Positions 49,564 to 57,661 of a stretch of 64,000 nucleotides of DNA are shown here, piece by piece (within the stretch, counting starts at the first letter, position 1; each line of letters begins with the position of its first letter). A model generated the notes under the pieces. The model worked only from the letters and a program-made list of their open reading frames with translations, did no database searches and was not told where the DNA came from. The stretch spans positions 1 through 64,000 of the forward strand of contig UQHT01000011.1 of NCBI GenBank assembly GCA_900540875.1, in the 5' to 3' direction. The translations under genes were made by a program, and so were the position numbers. The stretch comes from an uncultured Collinsella sp. Its GTDB lineage: Bacteria > Actinomycetota > Coriobacteriia > Coriobacteriales > Coriobacteriaceae.

Positions 49564-49941
49564 ATGAGCAAGACCGTCGTGTCTTCCGATAATGCACCCG
49601 CAGCCATCGGCCCGTATTCCCCCGGCATCCAGACCGGCAACATGGTGTTCCTGTCCGGCCAGCTGGGCATCGACCCCGCAACCGGCAAGATGCCCGAGGG
49701 CGTCGAGGCCCAGGCTAAGCAGTCCCTTGCTAACGTCGAGGCCCTGCTGACCGCTGCCGGCGCCACCTTTGCCGATGTCGTCAAGACCACAGTCTACCTG
49801 GCTGACATTGCCGACTTCGCTGCCGTAAACGAGATCTACGCCTCCAAGTTCGAGGCCCCGTTCCCCGCGCGCAGCGCTTTCCAGGTTGCCGCTCTTCCGG
49901 CTGGCGGTCTGGTCGAGATCGAGGTCGTCGCCGCTCTCTAA
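49564..49941 (+). CDS. ridA: RidA-family enamine/imine deaminase
   Basis: RidA hydrolyses reactive enamine and imine by-products of pyridoxal enzymes. The 125-residue protein has IGPYSPGIQTGNMVFLSGQL and the C-terminal ARSAFQVAALPAGGLVEIE with the substrate-binding Arg. ATG 49564 follows TAAGGAGA; earlier in-frame codons are non-coding. It stands alone with its own terminator, but next to the purine genes, where nitrogen-containing intermediates arise. Confidence 0.93.
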   Translation: MSKTVVSSDNAPAAIGPYSPGIQTGNMVFLSGQLGIDPATGKMPEGVEAQAKQSLANVEALLTAAGATFADVVKTTVYLADIADFAAVNEIYASKFEAPFPARSAFQVAALPAGGLVEIEVVAAL

Positions 49942-49970
49942 GGCGTTGGCCACAACTAAACATGACATGC

Positions 49971-50009
49971 AAAAAGACCCTGCAGCGCGTGCGAGCTGCA
50001 GGGTCTTTT
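49971..50009 (+). terminator. ridA terminator
   Basis: AAAAGACCCTGCAG and CTGCAGGGTCTTTT form a perfect stem with T- and A-runs, usable in both directions by ridA and the facing regulator gene. Confidence 0.92.
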
Positions 50010-50053
50010 GTCAGGTGACGAATCGCTTGTGGAGCCGCGCTCCATTTTGCTCG

Positions 50054-50710
50054 TTAGCCCTCCTTGCGGACTTTTTGCAGGTAGCGGTACACGCTGGGCT
50101 CCGAGATGCCCAACGCGGTGGCAGCACAGGCCACGGCGCCCTTGAGCATGAACACCCCGTTGCCGTTGAGGTGGCGAATGACGTCCACGCGGTCGCTCTG
50201 ACCAAGCGACGCTACATCCAGCCCGCGCGCGCTCAGCAACTCGGCAATGCTGCGATCGATGAGCTCCTGGGTGGACTCCGAAAGGCTTTCGACCTCGATA
50301 GGGGCGGGCTCCGTGCGCGTCGGCGCTGCGTCGAAGCACGCCATGAGCTGCTGCGCCATGGTGTTGATGGAGCGCACGGTCGAGAGGTCGGTGTTGACGC
50401 AGAGCATACCGACGATCTCGTTATCCTCGCGGATAAAGTACGTCGCCGACTCCAGCGTTTTGCCGCCGGCGCCGCGGCCCTCGTAGCCCGTAATAAACGG
50501 CAGGTCGCGATACTTGGGGTCGTGCATGATCTTGAGCGCCAGATCGGTGGCAGGACCGCCGATCTTACGGCCGCTCACGATGCCGTTGCGAATATCGACG
50601 ATGGCGTGGTCGGGATCCGAGAAATCGTGCAGCACGATTTCGCTGTTTTTGCCGAGTATCTGCTCCAGAAAATCGACCATCGGCAAAAAGCGACGTACGG
50701 TCTCGTTCAC
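50054..50710 (-). CDS. YheO-type PAS and helix-turn-helix transcriptional regulator
   Basis: The 218-residue protein has an N-terminal YheO-like PAS domain (EIVLHDFSDPDHAIVDIRNG, LCVNTDLSTV) and a C-terminal DNA-binding helix-turn-helix of the DauR type (HLNGNGVFMLKGAVACAATA then LGISEPSVYRYLQKVRK). GTG 50710 is chosen because AAAGGAG is well placed; an ATG further upstream lacks one. It is divergent from the purine permease and the likely regulator of that cluster. Confidence 0.82.
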   Translation of the reverse strand: MNETVRRFLPMVDFLEQILGKNSEIVLHDFSDPDHAIVDIRNGIVSGRKIGGPATDLALKIMHDPKYRDLPFITGYEGRGAGGKTLESATYFIREDNEIVGMLCVNTDLSTVRSINTMAQQLMACFDAAPTRTEPAPIEVESLSESTQELIDRSIAELLSARGLDVASLGQSDRVDVIRHLNGNGVFMLKGAVACAATALGISEPSVYRYLQKVRKEG

Positions 50711-50946
50711 GGGCAACTCCTTTGGGTGAAATCGGAAATGTTCATAACAATTTTTTCTCATGGTAACACGATGTCTATTGACTCACATATTCGCAGGTAC
50801 ATTGCGTAATACAGATGAGCGGTAGGTATTTGGCGGTAAACGGTCGACCAAAAGAAAAGTAAGATGTTATTTAGACCAGACACATTCCTGACCTGCGGAA
50901 ACGAGTTATTTCAGCCGAAGAATAGTCTGATAACAAAAAATTATTA

Positions 50947-50975
50947 TTGAGAATGAGAATCATCTTTAATACGAT
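50947..50975 (+). promoter_or_regulatory. purine cluster promoter overlapped by a Fur-like box
   Basis: TTGAGA (50947-50952) and TACGAT (50970-50975) are spaced 17 bp. The spacer contains GAGAATGAGAATCATC (50949-50964), which agrees with the classical Fur box in 14 of 19 positions when extended. It would allow iron repression of the downstream Fe-S and molybdenum enzymes. No Fur protein is in the window. Confidence 0.5.
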
Positions 50976-51062
50976 ATGCAACGAAGGCACAACCTCAACC
51001 CCGCACTGCGTCACAATAGAGCGTTAGATGCGAAAACAACTACTTCGAGGATTGGTGGTCAA

Positions 51063-52457
51063 ATGACCCAGGAGACGGTTACGAACGGCACTGAAGCCCT
51101 GTTCACTCGCGAAGGCATGCCTCCCGTTAAGGAAATGATCCCGTGTGCCCTTCAGCACGTACTGGCATCGTTTGCCGGCATCATTACCCCAGCGGTCATC
51201 ATGGCCGGCGTCTACGGCTTTAATAGCCAGCAGAGCACCGACATCATCCAGGTCGCGCTCATTCTTTCGGCGATCGATACGGCCCTTCAGGCCTTCGCTC
51301 CCTTCCGTCGCATCGGCGGCGGCCTGCCCATCGTCATGGGCGTTTCGTTCGCGTTCCTGCCGGCTCTGCAGGCCATGGGTGCCTCGGGCTTTAGCTTTGG
51401 TGCGCTGCTGGGCGGCGAGATCGTCGGCGGCGCCGTCGCGGTCCTCTTTGGTCTGGCCTACAGCAAGATCAAGTGGCTGTTCCCGCCCGTCGTGACCGGT
51501 ACGGTCATCTTCTCCATCGGCGTTTCGCTGTATCCCACGGCCGTCAAGTATATGGCCGGCGGTATGGGTACGCCGCTGTGGGGCACTCCGCAGGCCTGGT
51601 GCGTCGCTCTTATCACCTTCGCCGTGGTCTTTGCGCTCGCCAACTTTGGCAAGGGCACGCTCAAGCTGGGATCCGTGTTCTTTGGCATGATCGTTGGCAT
51701 GATCGTTTCGATCCCCTTTGGCATGATCGACTTCTCCAGCGTCGCCACCGCTCAGGTCTTCGCCCTTCCCAAGCTCATGCCCTACGCGCTCGAGTTTGAT
51801 CCCGAAGTCTGCATTACCCTCGCTGTTGTGTTCCCCATGGTTGCCATCCAGGTTATCGGTGACGTCTCCGCCGCCTGCCTGGGCTCCATCGACCGTATGC
51901 CCACCGAGCGCGAGCTCTCCGGCGCTATCGTGTCCCAGGGCCTCACCTCTATGGTCGGCGGCCTGCTGGGCGGTCTTCCCACCAGCGCCCTTGGCCAGAA
52001 CGTGGGCATCATCTGCTCCAACAAGGTCGTCAACAAGTGGGTCTTTGTGATCATCGCGGCCGTCTTTGCCATCGCCGGTCTGTTCCCGCAGCTCTCTGCC
52101 GTCCTTTCCGCTATCCCGCAGCCCGTTATCGGCGGCGCGACCGTCGGCGTCTTTGGCACCATCACCATGAACGGCGTGCGCATGTTCACCCGCGAGGGCC
52201 TCACGCAGCGCACTACCACCATCGTCGGCACCTCCGTCGTCTTTGGCCTGGGTATCTGGATGGCCAGCGGTTGCCTTGCCGGCGAGGGTATGCCCGCCTG
52301 GGTGTCCACCGTCATCGGCTCCAATGCCGTGACCCCCACCGCCATCATGGCCATTGTCCTTAACCTGATCCTTCCGCAGACGCCGGTCGTGGCTCAGCAC
52401 ATCGATGCTGCCAAGGACGCTGCCGTGGATCTGGTCTTGCCCGAGAGCAAGAAGTAA
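51063..52457 (+). CDS. NCS2-family xanthine/uracil-type permease
   Basis: The 464-residue protein is a nucleobase-ascorbate-family transporter with about 12-14 membrane spans and family segments FAGIITPAVIMAGVYGF, TGTVIFSIGVSLYP and SALGQNVGIICSNKV. It probably takes up xanthine or uric acid with protons. ATG 51063 is the first start after the promoter with coding character downstream. It opens the purine cluster and faces the YheO-type regulator. Confidence 0.9.
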   Translation: MTQETVTNGTEALFTREGMPPVKEMIPCALQHVLASFAGIITPAVIMAGVYGFNSQQSTDIIQVALILSAIDTALQAFAPFRRIGGGLPIVMGVSFAFLPALQAMGASGFSFGALLGGEIVGGAVAVLFGLAYSKIKWLFPPVVTGTVIFSIGVSLYPTAVKYMAGGMGTPLWGTPQAWCVALITFAVVFALANFGKGTLKLGSVFFGMIVGMIVSIPFGMIDFSSVATAQVFALPKLMPYALEFDPEVCITLAVVFPMVAIQVIGDVSAACLGSIDRMPTERELSGAIVSQGLTSMVGGLLGGLPTSALGQNVGIICSNKVVNKWVFVIIAAVFAIAGLFPQLSAVLSAIPQPVIGGATVGVFGTITMNGVRMFTREGLTQRTTTIVGTSVVFGLGIWMASGCLAGEGMPAWVSTVIGSNAVTPTAIMAIVLNLILPQTPVVAQHIDAAKDAAVDLVLPESKK

Positions 52458-52474
52458 CCAATTCGGTGCTATTC

Positions 52475-52504
52475 GTCGGCGGACGCATCGCCTCGTCCGC
52501 CGAC
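52475..52504 (+). terminator. hairpin between permease gene and ssnA
   Basis: GTCGGCGGACG and CGTCCGCCGAC form a perfect 11-bp stem without a T-run. It may lower, rather than stop, transcription into ssnA or protect the permease mRNA. Confidence 0.5.
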
Positions 52505-52652
52505 GTCATGCGGCGCCAAGCCGCACTTCAAAGGGTTTGTCCCTTTGGTGAAGCGTTGACGGGAGAGGGCCCGTTTCCGGTGTAGGCCGGCGCTTCGCAC
52601 TCCGCTATGTCAGAGGTGTCAAACCCCGCCCCTGATGTTGAAGGGAGCATTC

Positions 52653-54008
52653 ATGCTTCTGGTCGCTAACGGTTCCGTCTTTACCCGCAACGCTCAGGCC
52701 CCGTTCATTCCCAACGGTGCGGTCGCCATTGACGGAGATACGATCGTCGAAGTGGGCCTCGAGCTCGAGCTCAAGGCCAAGTACCCGGATGCCGAGTACG
52801 TCGATGCCCAGGGCAACCTCATCATGCCCGGACTCATCAACTGCCACACCCACATCTACTCGGGTCTGGCCCGTGGCCTTGCCATTAAGGGCTGCAACCC
52901 CACCAACTTCCTGGAGAATCTTGAGCAGCAGTGGTGGAAGATCGACGATAACCTGACGCTCGACGGTACCAAGGCCAGCGCCTATGCCACAATCCTTGAC
53001 TCCATCCGCGATGGCGTCACCACGATCTTCGATCACCATGCGAGCTTCTGCGAGATCCCGGGAAGCCTCTTTACCATTAAGGATGCAGCTCAGGAGCTGG
53101 GCATGCGTTCGTGCCTGTGCTACGAGGTCTCCGATCGCCGCGGCCAGGAAAAATGCGACCAGGCCATTGCCGAGAACGCCGAATTTGCCCAGTGGGCCGC
53201 CAAGGAGCGTCGCGATAACGACAACCACATGATCGCCGCCATGTTTGGCGGACATGCCACCTTTACGCTTTCGGACGAGACCATGGACAAGATGGCCGAG
53301 GCCAACAATGGCCTGACCGGCTTCCACATCCATGTGTGTGAGGGCATGAATGACGTGTGGGATTCCCGCCTCAACCGCGGCGGCATCAGCCCCGTCGAGC
53401 GCCTGCTGCAGCACAACCTGCTGGGTCCCGACACCATGCTCGGCCACTGCATCCACGTGACGCCTGCCGAGATGGATATCGTCAAGGAGTCCGGCACCTG
53501 GCTCGTCAACAACCCCGAATCCAATATGGGCAACGCCGTGGGCTGCGCCCCCGTGCTCGAGTTCTTCCGCCGCGGCATCCCCGTGTGCATGGGCACCGAC
53601 GCCTACACCCACGACATGCTCGAGAGCCTCAAGGTCTTTCTGATCATTCAGCGCCACAACGCCGCCATGCCCAACGTGGGCTGGTGCGAGGCCATGACGA
53701 TGCTGTTCGAGAACAACGCCAAGATGGCGAGCAAGTACTTCGATCGCAAGCTCGGCGTGCTCGAGGCCGGCGCTGCCGCCGATGTCATCGTCATGGACTA
53801 CAAGCCCTTTACGCCGCTGAGCGAGGAGAATATCGACGGCCACATGCTCTTTGGCATGATGGGCAAAAACTGCCGCACCACCATCATCAACGGCCGCGTC
53901 CTGTACAAGGATCGTGAGTTCGTTGGGATTGATGAGGACAAGATCAACGCGTGGACCATGGCCGAGTCCAAGAAGCTCTGGAGCACGCTCAACGATCGCG
54001 TGTACTAA
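52653..54008 (+). CDS. ssnA: putative aminohydrolase SsnA
   Basis: This 451-residue amidohydrolase has the metal motif INCHTHIYSGL, further His residues in FHIHVCEG and LGHCIHVT, and the catalytic Asp in MGTDAYTHD. SsnA proteins are metal-dependent aminohydrolases found with selenium-dependent purine hydroxylases and YgfK in gut bacteria; a step in purine breakdown is likely. ATG 52653 is chosen for AAGGGAG 5 nt upstream. Confidence 0.88.
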   Translation: MLLVANGSVFTRNAQAPFIPNGAVAIDGDTIVEVGLELELKAKYPDAEYVDAQGNLIMPGLINCHTHIYSGLARGLAIKGCNPTNFLENLEQQWWKIDDNLTLDGTKASAYATILDSIRDGVTTIFDHHASFCEIPGSLFTIKDAAQELGMRSCLCYEVSDRRGQEKCDQAIAENAEFAQWAAKERRDNDNHMIAAMFGGHATFTLSDETMDKMAEANNGLTGFHIHVCEGMNDVWDSRLNRGGISPVERLLQHNLLGPDTMLGHCIHVTPAEMDIVKESGTWLVNNPESNMGNAVGCAPVLEFFRRGIPVCMGTDAYTHDMLESLKVFLIIQRHNAAMPNVGWCEAMTMLFENNAKMASKYFDRKLGVLEAGAAADVIVMDYKPFTPLSEENIDGHMLFGMMGKNCRTTIINGRVLYKDREFVGIDEDKINAWTMAESKKLWSTLNDRVY

Positions 54009-54024
54009 TTCCAATTGGAGATTC

Positions 54025-54060
54025 GCGCGCGTCGGATGTTTCGCCGCATCCGACGCGCGC
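54025..54060. repeat. strong hairpin between ssnA and ygfK
   Basis: GCGCGCGTCGGATG (54025-54038) and CATCCGACGCGCGC (54047-54060) form a perfect 14-bp stem with an 8-nt loop and no T-run. It may be an mRNA processing or stability element between two operon genes. Confidence 0.6.
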
Positions 54061-54158
54061 ATAGGCGGCCTCCGCGGGGTCGCCGGCGCTGTGCTAGCGC
54101 TACACCGTATTTGCGCCCGCCGCGCGGTCTCGCCGGGCGTTACAGAGAGGAGCTCACT

Positions 54159-57158
54159 ATGAGCGACATCATGAGGCCGATCCCGTTTTCGCAGCTGATG
54201 AACTGGATCATCGAGGAGCACAAGACCCAGGACGCCATCTTTGGCGTGCGTAAGATGGTCACGACCAACCAGGAGGGTGCGCTTCCCATTTTTGACGAGC
54301 GCATCGAGACTCCGTTTGGCCCGGCTGCCGGTCCCAATACGCAGCTGGCCCAGAACATCGTGGCCTCTTATGTGGCCGGTTCTCGCTTCTTTGAGCTCAA
54401 GACCGTCCAGGTTATGGACGGCGAGGAGCTCTCCAAGTGCGTCAACAAGCCCTGCATCGTGGCTCAGGACGAGTGCTACAACTGCGAATGGTCGACCGAG
54501 CTCGAGGTTCCGCAGGCCTTTGCCGAGTACGTGAAGGCATGGTTTGCCTGCCACCTGATCGCTCGCGAGTACGGTCTGGGCAGCCCGGACGGCTTTGTCT
54601 TCAACATGTCCGTGGGCTATGACCTGGAGGGCATTAAGAGCCCCAAGGTCGACGCCTACATCGAGGGCATGAAGGATGCCAGCGGCTCCGACGTCTGGAA
54701 CGAGTGCCGTGCCTGGGCACTCGCCAACCTGGACAAGTTTGAGCATGTCGACGCCGCGTTTGTCGAGTCCATTCCGGCGCGCGTGTCCAACTCCATCACC
54801 GAGTCCACGCTGCATGGCTGCCCGCCCGCCGAGATCGAGCGCATCGCGACCTACCTCATCACCGAGAAGGGCCTCAACACCTACATCAAGTGCAACCCCA
54901 CGCTGCTGGGCTATGAGTTTGCCCGCCAGCGTCTGAACGAGCTGGGCTTTGACTACATCGTCTTTGATGATACGCACTTCCGCGAGGACCTGCAGTGGGC
55001 CGACGCCGTGCCCATGTTCGAGCGCCTGATTGCCCTGTGCGCCGAGCGCGGCCTGGAGTTTGGCGTCAAGCTGACCAACACGTTCCCCGTCGACGTGACG
55101 AGGAACGAGCTGCCTTCCACCGAGATGTACATGTCCGGCCGTTCGCTGTTCTCACTGACCATCGAGGCCGCCCGCCGCATTACCGAGCAGTTCGATGGCA
55201 AGCTGCGCATCAGCTACTCCGGCGGTGCCACGGTCTACAACATCCGCGCTCTGTACGATGCCGGTATTTGGCCCGTTACCCTGGCGACCGACGTGCTCAA
55301 GCCCGGTGGCTACGAGCGCTTTAGCCAGATGGCCGGCGAGTTTACCGACCTGGATGGCAAGCCGTTCGCGGGCGTCTCTCTCGAGGCCGTGACCGCGATC
55401 CAGACCGACTCGCTCACCAACCCGCTCTATAAGAAGCCGCTGCGCCCGCTGCCCGACCGCAAGGTCGCCGGCAAGAGCCCGCTTTCCGACTGCTTTACCA
55501 CGCCGTGCCGCACGAGCTGTCCCATCCAGCAGGATATTCCTGCCTACCTGGCGGCTGTTGACGAGGGCCGCTACGAGGACGCACTCAACATCATCATCGA
55601 ACGCAACGCCCTGCCGTTCATTACCGGCACCATCTGCCCGCATCCCTGCGGCCGTGCCTGCGAGCGTGCATTTTACGAGCCCGAGGGCGCCCAGATTCGC
55701 GCCAGCAAGCTCAAGGCCGCCCGCGAGGCCATGACCGCCGTGCTGCCCAAGCTGCGCGCCCAGGCTATCGCCAACGACGGTGAGCGCAACGTTGCCGTTA
55801 TCGGCGGCGGCCCGGCCGGCCTGGCGACGGCGTTCTTCCTGACGCGCGCCGGCGTGCCCGTCACCATCTTTGAGGCCCGCGATTCGCTCGGCGGCGTGGT
55901 CCGTCACGTGATCCCCGAGTTCCGCATCTCGAGCGACGATATCTCCCACGATGCCGAGCTCTGCCTGGCCTTTGGCGCCAAGGTTCAGCTTAACGCCCGC
56001 GTGGAGTCCATTGACGAGCTCAAGGCCCAGGGCTTTACCGACGTTGTCGTGGCCACCGGTGCCTGGATGCCCGGTTCCGCTGGTTTGGGCGAGGGTGCCG
56101 AGCTCGACGTGTTGGAGTTCCTCGAGGCCGCCAAGAAGGGCGAGAAGCTCGAGCTGGGCAAGGACGTCGTGGTCATTGGCGCCGGCAATACCGCCATGGA
56201 CGCGGCCCGCGTGGCCAAGCGCCTTGCTGGCGTGAAGAACGTGCGCCTGGTGTATCGCCGCACCAAGAAGCAGATGCCCGCCGACGAGGAAGAGCTCGAT
56301 CTTGCTCTTGCCGACGGCGTTGAGTTCTGCGAGCTGCTGGCGCCCAAGGCGCTCAACGGCGCCGTGCTGACCTGCGACGTCATGGAACTTGGCGAGCCGG
56401 ATGCAAGCGGCCGTCGCAGCCCCGTCGCCACGGGCGAGACCGTCGAGCTTTCCGCCACCACGGTGATCTGCGCCGTGGGCGAGGGCATCGATGCCAGCCT
56501 GTACGACGCCGCGGGCGTCGAGCACGACCGTCGCGGCCGCCTTGCCGCCACCTCCACCGGCGTCGAGGGCGTCTGGGCTGCCGGTGACTGCCGCCGCGGT
56601 CCCGCTACCGTGGTCGAGGCTATCGCCGACGCCGCCGAGGTCGCCCGTGCCATTGCCGGCGTGGACTTTAACAAGTACGCCGACTGCAACGAGCAGGCCG
56701 GCCGCGAGGACACCTGCTACGAGCGCAAGGGATCGCTGTGCCGCGACAAGCGCAACTGCACCAAGACCCGCTGCCTGGGCTGCGGCTCGGTGTGCGAGGT
56801 CTGCTGCGATGTGTGCCCCAACCGCGCCAACGTGGCAATTAAGGTGCCGGGCCTGGCCAAGCATCAGGTGGTACATGTCGACGGCATGTGCAACGAGTGC
56901 GGCAACTGCGCCGTGTTCTGCCCCTACCAGGAGGGTCGTCCCTACAAGGACAAGCTCACCCTGTTCTGGAGCGATCAGGACATGGAGAACTCCGAGAACG
57001 AGGGCTTCCTGGCCGTGGACGAGGACCACTTTAAGGTCCGCGTCGCCGGCACGGTCCGCACCGTCTCGGTCGATGCCGTCAACACCGGTCTGCCCGAGGC
57101 CGTCCGCCTGACCATCAAGGCCGTGCGCGACAGCTATCCGTATCTCCTTAAGAAATAG
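54159..57158 (+). CDS. ygfK: YgfK, putative selenate reductase-type flavin/Fe-S oxidoreductase
   Basis: The 999-residue protein has an N-terminal dihydropyrimidine-dehydrogenase-like part (about 1-420, FGPAAGPNTQLAQNIVASY), a GltD-like part with a cysteine-rich entry (CFTTPCRTSCPIQQD), an FAD loop (VAVIGGGPAGLATAFFLTRA) and an NAD(P)H loop (VVVIGAGNTAMDAARVAKR), and a C-terminal ferredoxin domain (CLGCGSVCEVCCDVCP and CNECGNCAVFCPYQEG). It was first named a selenate reductase subunit, but linkage to purine hydroxylases suggests an electron-transfer role in purine metabolism. ATG 54159 follows GAGAGGAG. Confidence 0.9.
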   Translation: MSDIMRPIPFSQLMNWIIEEHKTQDAIFGVRKMVTTNQEGALPIFDERIETPFGPAAGPNTQLAQNIVASYVAGSRFFELKTVQVMDGEELSKCVNKPCIVAQDECYNCEWSTELEVPQAFAEYVKAWFACHLIAREYGLGSPDGFVFNMSVGYDLEGIKSPKVDAYIEGMKDASGSDVWNECRAWALANLDKFEHVDAAFVESIPARVSNSITESTLHGCPPAEIERIATYLITEKGLNTYIKCNPTLLGYEFARQRLNELGFDYIVFDDTHFREDLQWADAVPMFERLIALCAERGLEFGVKLTNTFPVDVTRNELPSTEMYMSGRSLFSLTIEAARRITEQFDGKLRISYSGGATVYNIRALYDAGIWPVTLATDVLKPGGYERFSQMAGEFTDLDGKPFAGVSLEAVTAIQTDSLTNPLYKKPLRPLPDRKVAGKSPLSDCFTTPCRTSCPIQQDIPAYLAAVDEGRYEDALNIIIERNALPFITGTICPHPCGRACERAFYEPEGAQIRASKLKAAREAMTAVLPKLRAQAIANDGERNVAVIGGGPAGLATAFFLTRAGVPVTIFEARDSLGGVVRHVIPEFRISSDDISHDAELCLAFGAKVQLNARVESIDELKAQGFTDVVVATGAWMPGSAGLGEGAELDVLEFLEAAKKGEKLELGKDVVVIGAGNTAMDAARVAKRLAGVKNVRLVYRRTKKQMPADEEELDLALADGVEFCELLAPKALNGAVLTCDVMELGEPDASGRRSPVATGETVELSATTVICAVGEGIDASLYDAAGVEHDRRGRLAATSTGVEGVWAAGDCRRGPATVVEAIADAAEVARAIAGVDFNKYADCNEQAGREDTCYERKGSLCRDKRNCTKTRCLGCGSVCEVCCDVCPNRANVAIKVPGLAKHQVVHVDGMCNECGNCAVFCPYQEGRPYKDKLTLFWSDQDMENSENEGFLAVDEDHFKVRVAGTVRTVSVDAVNTGLPEAVRLTIKAVRDSYPYLLKK

Positions 57159-57169
57159 GCGAGTCTCTT

Positions 57170-57649
57170 ATGGCCAAATCCATTCAACATAACGTGGCCT
57201 ACGTTGCCTGCGGAAGCGGTTGCGCCTCCGCAGGCGGCGACGCCCGCTGCAGCGAAGGCTGCATTGGCTGTGGCGCCTGTGTCACGGCCTGTCCCCACGG
57301 CGCCATTGCACTGATTGATGGCATCGCCCGCGTGGACCGCTCCAAGTGCACGGGCTGTGGCCTGTGCGGCATGGCGTGCCCGCAGCGCGTGATTGCCTTT
57401 GTTCCCGGCTACCAGAACATCCTGGTGCGCTGCAACAACACCGATAAGGGCGCCATCGCCCGCAAGATTTGCGACACGAGCTGCATCGGTTGCGGCATGT
57501 GCGCCAAAAAATGCCCTGCCGGCGCTATCCGCATCGAGGACAACTGTGCCCACATCGACGGTGCGGACTGCCTGTCGTGCGGCATGTGCGCCGTCGTTTG
57601 CCCGCATGGCGCCATCCACGACCGCACCGGCATCGCCGCCGGCGTGTAG
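57170..57649 (+). CDS. 4Fe-4S ferredoxin-type protein with four clusters
   Basis: The 159-residue protein has four Cx2Cx2Cx3C motifs: CIGCGACVTACP, CTGCGLCGMACP, CIGCGMCAKKCP and CLSCGMCAVVCP, plus extra N-terminal cysteines. It is likely an electron shuttle between the xanthine dehydrogenase that follows and YgfK. It lies 11 bp after ygfK and 12 bp before the dehydrogenase, so it is in the same operon. Confidence 0.9.
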   Translation: MAKSIQHNVAYVACGSGCASAGGDARCSEGCIGCGACVTACPHGAIALIDGIARVDRSKCTGCGLCGMACPQRVIAFVPGYQNILVRCNNTDKGAIARKICDTSCIGCGMCAKKCPAGAIRIEDNCAHIDGADCLSCGMCAVVCPHGAIHDRTGIAAGV

Positions 57650-57661
57650 AAGGGAATCACC

